Shown here one piece after another: positions 18,406 to 27,962 of a stretch of 64,000 nt of DNA (its first letter is position 1; each line of letters opens with the position of its first letter). A model generated the notes under the pieces. The model searched no databases, was not told the origin of the DNA, and worked only from the letters and a program-made list of their open reading frames with translations. Source of the stretch: Deltaproteobacteria bacterium (GTDB lineage: Bacteria; Desulfobacterota; Desulfobacteria; Desulfobacterales; B30-G6); assembly GCA_022340465.1 (NCBI GenBank), contig JAJDNW010000056.1, positions 1-64,000 of the forward strand, in the 5' to 3' direction. The translations under genes and the position numbers were made by a program.

Positions 18406-20706
18406 ATGACGAGCTGGAAAATAACGGGCATCATCGCGACACTGATCATCGTACTGTCGCCGCCTGTGTATCTGTTGAAATCCAGATACATGCCGGGGGC
18501 TGGGGCTTTGTCGAGCGCTGCGTCCGCGGCCCTCTTCGTGGGGCGTGAAAAATGTCTTGAATGCCACCGGGAGCAATACCGGCAGTGGCGGGGATCGGAT
18601 CATGACCTCGCCATGGCCGTGGCGGACGAATCCACCGTTCTCGGGGATTTCGACGGCGCCCTGTTCGAGCACCAGGGAGTGGTTTCCCGTTTTTATCGAA
18701 AAGGAGAGAAATTTTTCGTCAACACGGCAGGGCCGGATGGTATCATGGGTGACTTTGAAATCAAGTACACTTTCGGATACTGGCCGCTGCAGCAGTATCT
18801 GGTGCCCTTTCCGGGAGGGCGGCTCCAGTGTCTGCCCCTTGCCTGGGATGTGAACAAAAAAAGCTGGTACCACCTTTATGCGGAAGAAAAGCTGCACCCG
18901 GGGGATTGGCTCTACTGGACGAACAGCGCCCAGACCTGGAACGGCATGTGCGCAGAATGCCATTCCACAAATCTGAAAAAGGGCTACGACCCGGAAAAAA
19001 ATGTTTACCACACCACCTGGTCCGAAATCGATGTCAGCTGTGAAGCCTGCCATGGACCCGGGTCAAAGCATGTGGCCTGGGCCGCTGCCCCTCCCATGGC
19101 CAGGTCGGCGTCCGTGAAAAATTATAACCTGATGGTGAACACGGGAACAATGACTGCCGGCGAGCAGGTGGTCATGTGTGCCCGCTGCCACGCACGCCGG
19201 TCCCAACTGGGAGATTTCAAACACCGGTACGACGATTTTCTGGAAAGCATGGTTCCCCAACTGTTGATCGATCCCCTTTATTTTGTCGATGGTCAGATAT
19301 TGGATGAAGTTTACGTTTACGGTTCTTTTACCCAGAGCAAAATGTTCAGCAAGGGGGTCCGATGCAGCGATTGCCACGATGTACATTCCTGCAAGCCGCT
19401 CAAGCAGGGAAACCGCCTCTGCCTCCAGTGCCATCGGGGCGACATTTATGACACCGGCAACCATCACTTCCACAAGCAGAAAGGTGAGCCCGGAAAAGCC
19501 CTCCATATCGATGGCGACGTCATCGCCGTGGGAACCGGTGCCGAGTGCAAACATTGCCACATGCCGGGCAGATATTACATGGGCATCGATTTCCGTTTCG
19601 ATCACAGCCTGCGAATTCCGCGGCCGGATTTGAGCCTGACCTGCAAGACCCCCAACGCCTGCACCCAGTGTCATCGCGACAAGACCGATAAGTGGGCTGT
19701 GGACCATATTACCAAGTGGTACGGCATTCGACGCAGGCCCCATTACGGCACCGTATTTGCCCGGGCGAGCCGCAGGGAACCCGACGCCATGCAAGGCCTT
19801 GTCCATATCATCAATGATGTTCTTTATCCGCCGATCGTCCGATCGACGGCCCTGGCGCTGTTGAGTCCCTACCGGGGTGTTGAAAGGGACCGGGCGTTCA
19901 GACGGTCGCTGGAGGACGAGCACGCCCTGCTTCGGCACACGGCCCTGCGGTACTATGCTCCCGCGGATCCTGAAACGGCCGTAAAGGTCCTGGCTCCCCT
20001 ATTGTACGACCCCGTAAGGGGCGTGCGCATGGAGGCCGCGGCCAAGCTTGTTCCGGCTTCGGCGCACCTGACATCCAAGCGGGTGGAAAAGGCTTTCCAA
20101 AGGGCTCTGGAGGAGTATAAGGCGGCCATGCGCTATTCCCTGGACTTTGCCTTTGCCGGACACAATCTGGGGAACATGTATCGTGACATGGGGGAGGTCG
20201 AGAAAGCCGAGGCGAATTATCTGAGGGCGATTCGGATCGACGATGCTTTTTTGCCGGCCAAGATCAATCTGGCCATGCTTTACAATCAGGAAGGCAAAAA
20301 CGATGCGGCGGAAAAGCTGTTTCGCGAGGTCATTGCAACCAATCCCGAGTTCCATGAGGCTTCCTATTCTCTCGGGCTGCTGCTGGCGGAGAAAAAGGAT
20401 TATCAGGGAGCGGCCGTTTTTCTGGAGAGGGCGGCGGACGGCATGCCGGAGAGGCCTCGCGTACAGTATAATCTGGGGCTTCTCATGCGCTATCTGAACC
20501 GGCCGGATGAAGCCGAGGCAGCCCTCAAGAGGGCGGTGGGACTGGACCCGCAAAATCTCGACTTTCTTTACGCCCTGGCTGATTTCTACATGGGCCGGAA
20601 GCGCTGGGCGGAGGCCGAGGCCGTTGCCAACCACATGGTGAAAACCCATCCGCAGGAAAAAATCGGTCACGATTTGTTGAAGTTCATACATTCAAAACGT
20701 TCGTAG
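18406..20706 (+). CDS. octaheme c-type cytochrome with C-terminal TPR domain
   Basis: The protein is 766 aa. An N-terminal membrane anchor (residues 7-25) is followed by eight CxxCH motifs: CLECH at 50, then CAECH, CEACH, CARCH, CSDCH, CLQCH, CKHCH and CTQCH. After about residue 430 a HEAT-like stretch leads into roughly four tetratricopeptide repeats (for example HNLGNMYRDMGEVEKAEANY). It is the third gene of the cytochrome b/Rieske operon, 18 bp after the Rieske stop, and probably takes the place of cytochrome c1 or a soluble cytochrome as electron acceptor. The TPR part may bind a periplasmic partner (inference). Confidence 0.93.
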   Translation: MTSWKITGIIATLIIVLSPPVYLLKSRYMPGAGALSSAASAALFVGREKCLECHREQYRQWRGSDHDLAMAVADESTVLGDFDGALFEHQGVVSRFYRKGEKFFVNTAGPDGIMGDFEIKYTFGYWPLQQYLVPFPGGRLQCLPLAWDVNKKSWYHLYAEEKLHPGDWLYWTNSAQTWNGMCAECHSTNLKKGYDPEKNVYHTTWSEIDVSCEACHGPGSKHVAWAAAPPMARSASVKNYNLMVNTGTMTAGEQVVMCARCHARRSQLGDFKHRYDDFLESMVPQLLIDPLYFVDGQILDEVYVYGSFTQSKMFSKGVRCSDCHDVHSCKPLKQGNRLCLQCHRGDIYDTGNHHFHKQKGEPGKALHIDGDVIAVGTGAECKHCHMPGRYYMGIDFRFDHSLRIPRPDLSLTCKTPNACTQCHRDKTDKWAVDHITKWYGIRRRPHYGTVFARASRREPDAMQGLVHIINDVLYPPIVRSTALALLSPYRGVERDRAFRRSLEDEHALLRHTALRYYAPADPETAVKVLAPLLYDPVRGVRMEAAAKLVPASAHLTSKRVEKAFQRALEEYKAAMRYSLDFAFAGHNLGNMYRDMGEVEKAEANYLRAIRIDDAFLPAKINLAMLYNQEGKNDAAEKLFREVIATNPEFHEASYSLGLLLAEKKDYQGAAVFLERAADGMPERPRVQYNLGLLMRYLNRPDEAEAALKRAVGLDPQNLDFLYALADFYMGRKRWAEAEAVANHMVKTHPQEKIGHDLLKFIHSKRS

Positions 20707-20715
20707 GGAAGATTT

Positions 20716-21798
20716 ATGCTGCCGTTATTTAAAGACTGGCGAAAAAAGTACCTTTCAGACCCGCAGATGATCATTCTTGCGTTGATGCTGATTCTGGGGT
20801 TCGGCATCGTCTTTTTTCTAGGTAAAATACTCATGCCGGTGTTTGCCAGCCTCGTGATTGCCTATCTGTTAGAGGGGCTCGTGACCCACCTGCAGCGCTG
20901 GAAAATACCGCGGCTGGCAGCGGTGGTGATCGTTTTCCTCTCGTTCATTGCCGGTCTTTTCGTTTTGTTCATCTGGTTTTTTCCCATGCTTTCGCGCCAG
21001 ATAAGCCAGTTTATCCAGCAGCTGCCCGCCATGCTTGTCCAAGGGCAGAAACAGTTGATGCAGCTGCCGGAAAGATATCCGGATTTTATCAGCGCGGCCC
21101 AGATTCAGCAGATCTTCGACACCATCAGTGCCAACCTGACCGTAGTGGCAAAGCGACTGCTTTCCTGGTCACTGGCATCGGTCATGGGCATCTTCACCCT
21201 GGTTGTTTATCTTATCCTGGTGCCCTTTCTGGTTTTTTTCTTTTTAAAAGACAAGGCCCGCATTCTGACGTGGGTCAGAAAACTGCTGCCGGACAATCTC
21301 GATTTGACCACCACCGTCTGGTTCGAGGTCAACAAACAGCTTGCCAACTACATTCGGGGAAAAGGCTGGGAAATTTTAATCGTCTGGGTCATCAGCTACA
21401 TCGTGTTCAAGGTCCTGGGCATGGAGTATACGCTGCTCCTGTCTTTTTTTATCGGGCTATCCGTCATTCTGCCCTACATCGGTGTAACGGTGATGTTTTT
21501 ACCGGTAGCGATGATTGCCTATTTTCAATGGGGATGGGGAGGGTATATGGTCTATGCCCTGATTGCCTATGCCGCGATCCAAATCGTAGACGGTAATATC
21601 CTGGCCCCGCTTTTGTTGTCCGGCGTGATCGATCTGCATCCGACGGCCATCATCATCTCTGTGTTGATGTTCGGCGGACTGTGGGGAATTTGGGGTGTGT
21701 TTTTTGCCATTCCCCTGGCAACCCTGGTCAACACCTTGATCAAGACATGGTTGCTGCGGCTGGAAACGGATGCTGGAGAAAAGGGGCAGGAGAGCTGA
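20716..21798 (+). CDS. AI-2E family transporter (PerM/TqsA-like permease)
   Basis: A 360-aa polytopic membrane protein with about seven to eight hydrophobic segments. It has the characteristic long amphipathic region in the middle (residues about 85-150) and the C-terminal GNILAPLLLSGVIDLHP and GGLWGIWGVFFAIPLA motifs of the family. Members export varied small molecules or act as Na+/H+ antiporters, so a substrate cannot be named. The start is 9 bp after the octaheme cytochrome stop, so it may be co-transcribed with the respiratory operon. Confidence 0.9.
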   Translation: MLPLFKDWRKKYLSDPQMIILALMLILGFGIVFFLGKILMPVFASLVIAYLLEGLVTHLQRWKIPRLAAVVIVFLSFIAGLFVLFIWFFPMLSRQISQFIQQLPAMLVQGQKQLMQLPERYPDFISAAQIQQIFDTISANLTVVAKRLLSWSLASVMGIFTLVVYLILVPFLVFFFLKDKARILTWVRKLLPDNLDLTTTVWFEVNKQLANYIRGKGWEILIVWVISYIVFKVLGMEYTLLLSFFIGLSVILPYIGVTVMFLPVAMIAYFQWGWGGYMVYALIAYAAIQIVDGNILAPLLLSGVIDLHPTAIIISVLMFGGLWGIWGVFFAIPLATLVNTLIKTWLLRLETDAGEKGQES

Positions 21799-21888
21799 GT
21801 ATCGGTGCCTGTACCCATTTATCTCTGGGGTCTGATTTATTCCAACAAGCGGCACAGCGCATCAGATCATAAGAGATTTATACCGATC

Positions 21889-22131
21889 GCCATAAGTCTA
21901 TTCCGTACAAGTAGAGGCCGTCCCTGATATTTTCAAGGCAACATATCGAAAGGATGCCTTTTTTGTGCCCGCCGGATTGATGATGAAGGCTGGCAGATTG
22001 TTAATAAAACAAGGTGTTGGAACCATCATCAAGCCGGCGGATCACTGCGACAGCCGTGCAGAATGGTAATGATATGCCGCCTTGAAAATATCAGGGACGG
22101 CCATGCAAGCCATTCGGAACGTTGGTCCGGC
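21889..22131 (+). mobile_element. palindromic MITE-like element, copy A
   Basis: About 243 bp fill most of the 388-bp gap after the AI-2E gene. The outer arms 21916-21948 and 22070-22102 pair over 33 positions with two mismatches and one G-T; the outer 24 are perfect. An inner pair, 21969-21985 and 22024-22040, differs at one base. The ends carry inverted GCC...TTCCG motifs (GCCATAAGTCTATTCCGT at left). There is no ORF. The core is the reverse complement of the core of copy B (CTGCGACAGCCGTGCA here, TGCACGGCTGTCGTAG there). Confidence 0.75.
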
Positions 22132-22149
22132 AACCATGCTAGAACACAG

Positions 22150-22193
22150 CGAGCAAATTACACCGCCCGGCCACGGGCGGGGCAATTTACTCG
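22150..22193 (-). terminator. candidate hairpin terminator of the solute-binding protein gene
   Basis: A long hairpin spans the stop codon: outer arms CGAGCAAATT and AATTTACTCG (one mismatch) and an inner GC stem CGCCCG/CGGGCG around GCCA. It lies exactly at the 3' end of the minus-strand gene. The T-run after the stem is short, so efficiency is uncertain. Confidence 0.5.
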
Positions 22194-23017
22194 GGCAGGT
22201 TTTGGAGCCAGGATGGGTCCTCGAGCCAGTGGTTGGCGATCGTTTTTAGGTTGCCGCTGGCCCTCAAGCTGTTCAGAAAATTTTCCAGCCAGTTAACCAG
22301 CAGCGGGTCGCCCGGAGGCACGGCGATACCGATGGGCTCATAGGTCAGCGGCGTCACCACCGTCAGGAGCCCCTCTTCGGGATAGCGGAGTACGGAAATC
22401 AGACAGATGGGGTAATCGGCAACCATTGCGTGGGCTTTGCCCTGGCGGACGAGATCGACAGCGGCATCGTAATCCTCGGTGGTGATGAGCTTGGCGTCGG
22501 GGATGAATTTTTCGGCGAAGTACTGGCTGGTCGACCCCTTCAAGGCCACCAGCGTGGTGTCGGGACTGTTGATTTCAGCGGCGTCCTTGGCCAGGGCAAT
22601 GGTTTCCAGCTTGGTTAAAAACGCTTTTCCGGACACGTAGTAGGGGCCGACAAAAGCCGCTTTCAGGTTTCTTTCGGCGGTGATGGTCATGTTGGAAAGA
22701 ACCATGTCCACTTTGCCCGCTTCAAGCGTCGGCAGCAGCTGGGAAAAGGGCATGGTTTCTATTCTGAGCTTGACGCCCATGGCCCCGGCGGCGGCACGGG
22801 CGATATCGGGCTCGATGCCCACCACCCGACCGTCTTTGGTAGTCATGTTCATTGGGGGCATGGTCCCGGCCGTACCGACCACGAGTTCGCCGCGTTGGGC
22901 GATGCGATCCAGAACCGGCGAGGTTTGCGTCTGCGCGGTGTTGGCGTTCATTCCGGCGCAGCCCGTGATCAGGGCCAAAAAAAGCATACCAATCAATGTC
23001 AACGTTGCTTTTTTCAT
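22187..23017 (-). CDS. solute-binding lipoprotein, SBP family 3 (amino-acid-type ABC transporter)
   Basis: The 276-aa mature-lipoprotein precursor begins MKKATLTLIGMLFLALITGC, with lipobox Cys20. It has the family-3 substrate-binding fold (GELVVGTAGTMPPMN, DGRVVGIEPDIARAAA, ADYPICL, EPIGIAVPPGDPLL). It would capture a small polar ligand in the periplasm. No ABC permease or ATPase gene is nearby, so it may work with a distant transporter or as a sensor-type protein. The start is set at the Met preceding the signal peptide. It lies inside the segment bounded by two inverted palindromic elements. Confidence 0.9.
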   Translation of the reverse strand: MKKATLTLIGMLFLALITGCAGMNANTAQTQTSPVLDRIAQRGELVVGTAGTMPPMNMTTKDGRVVGIEPDIARAAAGAMGVKLRIETMPFSQLLPTLEAGKVDMVLSNMTITAERNLKAAFVGPYYVSGKAFLTKLETIALAKDAAEINSPDTTLVALKGSTSQYFAEKFIPDAKLITTEDYDAAVDLVRQGKAHAMVADYPICLISVLRYPEEGLLTVVTPLTYEPIGIAVPPGDPLLVNWLENFLNSLRASGNLKTIANHWLEDPSWLQNLPE

Positions 23018-23216
23018 GGTTAACGAGTTCCTTGTTATTTTAGGTTCAGGTGATTTGCAGGCGGTAAAAACCGTATTTTTCGACACAGACAAGAAACGCA
23101 ATCCTGAATCAACTCAGGTTTACATTGGTGAGACAATAACCATTGCGGTTGGATTGTCAATTGTGTCCGGTCGGGGGAAAGCGTCGCCTTGAATGCGGCG
23201 CACGGTATCTTCGGTT

Positions 23217-23759
23217 TCATTTTTCCATAGCGGGCCGATTCAGGTCTTTCAGTGCCTCTTCGGCTTCGCGGGCCTTTGCTTCGGCTTCCGTGGCGGTTTT
23301 TATCAACCGCTCCGATTCGGCAACGGCCTGGTTCGTGGCATCCTTTCGGCGGTCTATTTTGGCTTTGACGCTTTTGCGATACTTGGCCCAGCCACCCCAC
23401 TGCCGGATATACGCATCGGTGTCCGCCTTCATTTTATTGGCCGCTTCGACGGCCGCTTCCATTGCCTTTCTGGCTTGGTCCGCTTCCCGCCTCAGTCTCC
23501 GGGCCTTTTGGCTGGCCTCGATTTCCAGAATCAATTCCCTTTGCCGGTCGGCGCCTTGTTTATGAACCTGCGTGGTTTTCCTTTCGGGTTTGGCCGTGTA
23601 GGTGAGCTTGTCGGTATGATCGATGCCGTTGGGTGGTTTGGTTGGGGTGATGTGGACGACACCGTCTTTATCCGTCCAGGTATAGAGCGTTCCGGCGGCG
23701 GCAATCGGACCCGAAAAAAATAAGAGGATTACAATGACGCATCGCAGCATTTTTTGCAT
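23217..23759 (-). CDS. DUF4124 domain protein with coiled coil
   Basis: This 180-aa exported protein has a signal peptide (about 22 residues, ending GPIAAAG). It is followed by the short DUF4124 motif LYTWTDKDGVVHITPTKPP and then a long, highly charged Ala/Glu/Lys/Arg-rich helix (residues about 75-180) likely to form a coiled coil. The function of DUF4124 is unknown; it is typical of envelope proteins. The gene sits between the inverted element copies A and B, behind the solute-binding protein gene on the same strand. Confidence 0.8.
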   Translation of the reverse strand: MQKMLRCVIVILLFFSGPIAAAGTLYTWTDKDGVVHITPTKPPNGIDHTDKLTYTAKPERKTTQVHKQGADRQRELILEIEASQKARRLRREADQARKAMEAAVEAANKMKADTDAYIRQWGGWAKYRKSVKAKIDRRKDATNQAVAESERLIKTATEAEAKAREAEEALKDLNRPAMEK

Positions 23760-23954
23760 ATCGGGTTTCCTCGCTTATCGGATTTGCCGACCAACCCCCC
23801 GGCCTCTTGTCGCTGAACCCCTGTAGGGTACAAAAATCGGGCTGCGGTCGTCAACCGGAATGTGCTTGCAGGCCGCAAACGATTGCATTCGTACCTTGTG
23901 TTTCCAACACCGGTGTTTTCGTGTATGATATCATGACCTGAATGTAGAGCATTT

Positions 23955-24207
23955 GCCATATATATGATCTGTTTTAACATTGGATTGGCAGGTGGCGGGT
24001 TTATTTTTCAAAGCACCATATCATCAATATTTTGCACGGCTGTCGTAGTGCCCTGCCGGATTGATGATGTTTCCACTAGCTGATTTTATTAAATATCTGC
24101 ATTTTTTCATCAACAATCCGGCGGGCACAGGCTATGCCTTGGTTTGATATGGTGCTTTGAAAAATAAACCCGCCACCCGCTTAAGGCATACGGAACGGTA
24201 TTCTGAC
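23955..24207 (-). mobile_element. palindromic MITE-like element, copy B
   Basis: About 253 bp in the 666-bp gap between the DUF4124 and DUF3108 genes. The outer arms 23991-24023 and 24145-24177 are a perfect 33-bp inverted repeat. The inner arms 24055-24069 and 24108-24128 carry GCCGGATTGATGATG and its near complement. The core is inverted relative to copy A. The remaining parts of this gap (23760-23954 and 24208-24425) show no gene. Confidence 0.75.
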
Positions 24208-24425
24208 AAACACTATAGTACCTATTTATTCAAATCCCATCATGTTTGCTAGAGATGTTGGTTTCGGATTATTTGAAATGGTTTAGCGTTTTGATATTAG
24301 ATGTTATTATTTCCGGTTATCCGGGTTAGGTATGATCTCCGTGGTTCGGGGCGGATGTCGCGAGGGGCACGGATAGGCCGTAAGGTGGATAGATGTTTCC
24401 CGGTATTTGGAGGAGGGGGATTTTA

Positions 24426-25184
24426 ATGCTTTTGGGGGCATGCCTGTGCCTTTGTCCGTGTGTAGCGACGGATGGCGCCACGCCCCGTGCATTTGTCCCG
24501 GGGGAAACGTTGACCTTCGATTTGCGTTGGGGGTACGTCGGCGCGGGCACTGCCGTTTTGAGCGTGCTGCCCATGGCCAGGCTGAACGGGTCTGATGCCT
24601 ACCATTTCGAATTGACGGCACGAACCAACGAAACCATTGACCGGATATTCAAAATCAGAGACCGGCTGGAATCGTATGCGGATGCCGACATGGCCCATTC
24701 GCTGCTGTTCAAACAAGAGATTCGCGAAGGGGAATACCGGAATGACAGGGTGATAACCTTTGACTGGAAAAAAGGACGGCTCAAATGCGTCAGCGATGAA
24801 AACACGCCCAGGTATCGCCCGGTGATGCCGGGGACCTTCGATCTTTTGGCGGCCTTTTTTTATCTCCGCCTTCAGCCTGTGATGCCGTCATCTCAACTCG
24901 AATGCCCGATTACCGACGGGAAAAGGAATGTCATCGGCAAGGTAAACATCCTGCGCAGGGAAAAGATCGAGGTACAAAACAAGGTATACGACACCTACGT
25001 GCTCGAACCCCTCATGGACGAGGTCGAGGTTTTCAACAGCAATGAGGAATCCGCCATCCGCCTATGGGTAACCGCGGATGAGAGACGGCTTCCCGTACGG
25101 GTCGAAAGCCGCCTGCTATTGGGCTATTTCAGTGCCGAACTTCGCAATACGGAGCCGTTGCTTCAGGATTCCTCGAAAAATTGA
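24426..25184 (+). CDS. DUF3108 domain periplasmic protein
   Basis: The protein is 252 aa with a signal peptide ([18 protein letters not shown]). The body starts with [20 protein letters not shown], the characteristic start of DUF3108, a beta-rich envelope domain of unknown function. The start at 24426 is preferred over the in-frame ATG at 24393 because GGAGGAGGGGGA lies 5 bp before it. It is followed about 110 bp later by pgi on the same strand. Confidence 0.82.
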   Translation: MLLGACLCLCPCVATDGATPRAFVPGETLTFDLRWGYVGAGTAVLSVLPMARLNGSDAYHFELTARTNETIDRIFKIRDRLESYADADMAHSLLFKQEIREGEYRNDRVITFDWKKGRLKCVSDENTPRYRPVMPGTFDLLAAFFYLRLQPVMPSSQLECPITDGKRNVIGKVNILRREKIEVQNKVYDTYVLEPLMDEVEVFNSNEESAIRLWVTADERRLPVRVESRLLLGYFSAELRNTEPLLQDSSKN

Positions 25185-25296
25185 ACGTTTCATTCAAGGC
25201 AGGTTCAATGGCGCAACGTTGAGATTCGGATCACGGTATTGGAAGCAAGCGTTTAAACGAACAAATAAGATGGTAAAAAACCGCGGGGGGCCGGCC

Positions 25297-26949
25297 ATGC
25301 TAAAATCGATTGCGCCTCAGGAAACGGAAAACTGGAGAAAGCTGAAAGCCCACTATGAACGGGTAAAGGATGCCCACATGCGGGATCTGTTTGCCACGGA
25401 TGTGAAGCGGTTTGATACATTTTCCGTTTCCTTTGAGGATATGCTGGTGGACTATTCCAAGAACCGCATTACGGAAAAGACCCTTGATCTGCTGATTGGG
25501 TTGGCGGAGGAACTCGGTTTGGAAGAAGCTATTGATCAGATGTTTTCAGGCGAACGCATCAACGTCACCGAGAACCGGCCGGTATTGCACGTCGCACTGC
25601 GCAATAGGGAAAACCGGCCGATAATGGTGGATGGCCGTGACGTGATGCCCGATGTGAATCGCGTGCTCGACCAGATGCGCGGGTTTTGCAGCCGGATCGC
25701 CTCCGGGAAATGGCGGGGGTACAGTGGCAGGCCAATCAGTGATATCGTCAACATCGGCATCGGCGGGTCGGACCTGGGACCGGCCATGGCGGCCGAATGC
25801 CTGCGGCCGTATGCCCGGAACGGCCTGTCGGTGCATTTTGTTTCCAATGTGGATGGAACCCACCTCGTGGAAACGTTGAAGGGGCTTAATCCGCAAACCA
25901 CCTTGTTCATTGTGGCGTCCAAAACGTTCACCACCCAGGAGACCATGGCCAATGCGTTTTCGGCCCGGCGGTGGCTTTTGGAAACATCCGGCGGGGAAGC
26001 CGAGATAGCCAGGCATTTTGTGGCGGTTTCCACGAATTCGGAAGCCGTGGAAGCCTTCGGCATCGACCGTGCCAACATGTTCCGGTTTTGGGATTGGGTC
26101 GGGGGACGATATTCCCTCTGGTCCGCCATCGGCCTTTCCGTTGCCTGCTTTATCGGCTTCGAGCACTTCGTGGCCCTGCTGGAGGGTGCCTATGCAATGG
26201 ACAGGCATTTTCACGACACGCCTTTCAGGCAGAACATTCCCGTGCTTCTGGCCCTGATCGGCATCTGGTACGTGAATTTTTTCAAGGCGGAATCGGAGGT
26301 GATTCTGCCGTATGATCAGTACATGAAACGCTTTCCGGCCTATTTTCAGCAGGGCAACATGGAAAGCAACGGCAAGTCCGTGGACAGGCAGGGGCGCAGG
26401 GTGGCACACGCCACAGGACCCATCGTGTGGGGTGAACCCGGCACCAATGGGCAGCACGCCTTTTATCAGCTCATTCACCAGGGGACCCGCATGGTGCCGG
26501 CCGATTTCCTGATACCCGCCAGGAGCCACAATCCCGTCGGGGACCATCACACCATTCTGGTGTCTCATTTTCTGGCCCAAACCGAGGCGTTGATGAACGG
26601 CAAAAAGGCGGAAGCGGTGATCGGGGAGATGAAGACGGCTGGCAAAAGCGAGGCGGATATCGATCGTCTGGTCCCGCACAAGGTGTTCGCGGGAAACCGG
26701 CCCAGCAACTCCATTCTTTTCAAGATGCTGACGCCCCGGGTACTGGGAAGCCTGATCGCCATGTACGAACACAAGATTTTCGTTCAGGGTGTCATCTGGA
26801 ACATTTTCAGCTTTGATCAGTGGGGGGTGGAACTGGGCAAGCAACTGGCAGCGCAGATCATGCCGGAACTGCGAGACGAGCGGCCGGTTCATTCCCACGA
26901 TGCTTCAACCAACGGACTGATGAACGCTTACAAGGCCATGCGGGGGTAA
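25297..26949 (+). CDS. pgi: glucose-6-phosphate isomerase
   Basis: It interconverts glucose-6-phosphate and fructose-6-phosphate in glycolysis/gluconeogenesis. The length of 550 aa matches the long (E. coli-type) enzyme. [11 protein letters not shown] and FVSNVDGTH in the sugar-phosphate site, SKTFTTQET, and the signature [13 protein letters not shown] are present. The start at 25297 aligns with the family N-terminus ([17 protein letters not shown]); the frame is open upstream into the DUF3108 gene, but no better start is seen. Confidence 0.97.
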   Translation: MLKSIAPQETENWRKLKAHYERVKDAHMRDLFATDVKRFDTFSVSFEDMLVDYSKNRITEKTLDLLIGLAEELGLEEAIDQMFSGERINVTENRPVLHVALRNRENRPIMVDGRDVMPDVNRVLDQMRGFCSRIASGKWRGYSGRPISDIVNIGIGGSDLGPAMAAECLRPYARNGLSVHFVSNVDGTHLVETLKGLNPQTTLFIVASKTFTTQETMANAFSARRWLLETSGGEAEIARHFVAVSTNSEAVEAFGIDRANMFRFWDWVGGRYSLWSAIGLSVACFIGFEHFVALLEGAYAMDRHFHDTPFRQNIPVLLALIGIWYVNFFKAESEVILPYDQYMKRFPAYFQQGNMESNGKSVDRQGRRVAHATGPIVWGEPGTNGQHAFYQLIHQGTRMVPADFLIPARSHNPVGDHHTILVSHFLAQTEALMNGKKAEAVIGEMKTAGKSEADIDRLVPHKVFAGNRPSNSILFKMLTPRVLGSLIAMYEHKIFVQGVIWNIFSFDQWGVELGKQLAAQIMPELRDERPVHSHDASTNGLMNAYKAMRG

Positions 26950-27054
26950 CCGCATCGTTGAACAAGCAACATGGCAAATAATATACCGTTTTCATCTCAG
27001 GTAATGGTTAGATATTACAGTTTAAATTGAAAGCAGCGGAGAAAGGAACCGGTT

Positions 27055-27834
27055 ATGAACGACCAGCCTGTCATCAAAGAAGTTAAAAACAGGATTTGCA
27101 TACTGACGCTGAACGACCCCGATCTGTTAAATCCCCTGGGTGAAGAGATGTCGCTGGCGTTTAAAAAAACGATCGAGGAACTCAAGGACGATAACGAACC
27201 AAAGGTGCTCATTGTCACTGGTGCCGGCCGCGCCTTCAGTGCCGGCGGTAAGCTTGAGGAAATTGCGTCCGCTTACGGCGCTGATCCGGGAATTCAAAAG
27301 AAGCGCGCATTCGATTTCTACAACCGGTTTCTATGCGTCAGAAGGCTGGGGATTCCAACCATCGCCGCCATAAACGGATATGCCGTCGGGGCCGGGGCCT
27401 GCCTGGCGATTGCATGCAACATGCGTATTGCCGCCAGAGGGGCTAAGATCGGCTTTCCTTTCGCCAGGCTCGGGCTGCACCCCGGGATGGGCTCGGAGTA
27501 CCTGCTGCTCAACACGGTCGGAGAAGCGAAAACATACGAACTCCTGATGACAGGGGATACCATTCCGGCAACGGAGGCGCTGCGAATTGGGTTGGTCAAC
27601 CACGTGGTTCCCGGCGAGGTGTTGATGGAAAGCGCCATGGAACTGGCCGATAAAATATGCGCCCTTCCGGACCTGCCGATTAAAATGATGAAGGATTCCA
27701 TTCCCGCCGCCAGGAACAGCACCCTCGAAGAAACACTGCACCGGCAGGCAACGTATCAGGCCATCAACTATATGTCGCGGGAATTCAAAGAAAGCATCGA
27801 CGCCTTGATGGCGAGGAATACCCCGAAATCTTAA
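27055..27834 (+). CDS. enoyl-CoA hydratase/isomerase family protein
   Basis: A 259-aa crotonase-fold protein preceded by GGAGAAAGGAACC. The oxyanion-hole regions are TGAGRAFSAGGKLEEIASA and NGYAVGAGACLAIACNMRIAA. The second Glu/acidic site is not the classic hydratase pair (the region GLHPGMGSEYLL has one Glu), so it could be a hydratase, an isomerase or another acyl-CoA enzyme. No other beta-oxidation gene is adjacent. Confidence 0.9.
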   Translation: MNDQPVIKEVKNRICILTLNDPDLLNPLGEEMSLAFKKTIEELKDDNEPKVLIVTGAGRAFSAGGKLEEIASAYGADPGIQKKRAFDFYNRFLCVRRLGIPTIAAINGYAVGAGACLAIACNMRIAARGAKIGFPFARLGLHPGMGSEYLLLNTVGEAKTYELLMTGDTIPATEALRIGLVNHVVPGEVLMESAMELADKICALPDLPIKMMKDSIPAARNSTLEETLHRQATYQAINYMSREFKESIDALMARNTPKS

Positions 27835-27849
27835 ACCGACCGTCACTTC

Positions 27850-27921
27850 TATATGCCGCCTTGAAAATATCAGGGATGGCCGCAGATGCTATTCGGAATG
27901 TTTTTCCGGCAACCACTCTGA
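27850..27921 (+). repeat. solo right end of the palindromic element, copy C
   Basis: Bases from TATGCCGCCTTGAAAATATC onward match the right arm and right end of copy A (22073-22135) with scattered changes. The left arm and core are missing. It fills much of the 128-bp gap between two convergent genes. Confidence 0.7.
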
Positions 27922-27962
27922 CTGCTCTCAAGCGAAAGGGGCTTTGGAGCGGCGAAGCACTT

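Noticed and set aside
25546-26898. 450-aa minus-strand frame opposite pgi
   Set aside because: Antisense shadow; pgi is intact and conserved on the plus strand.
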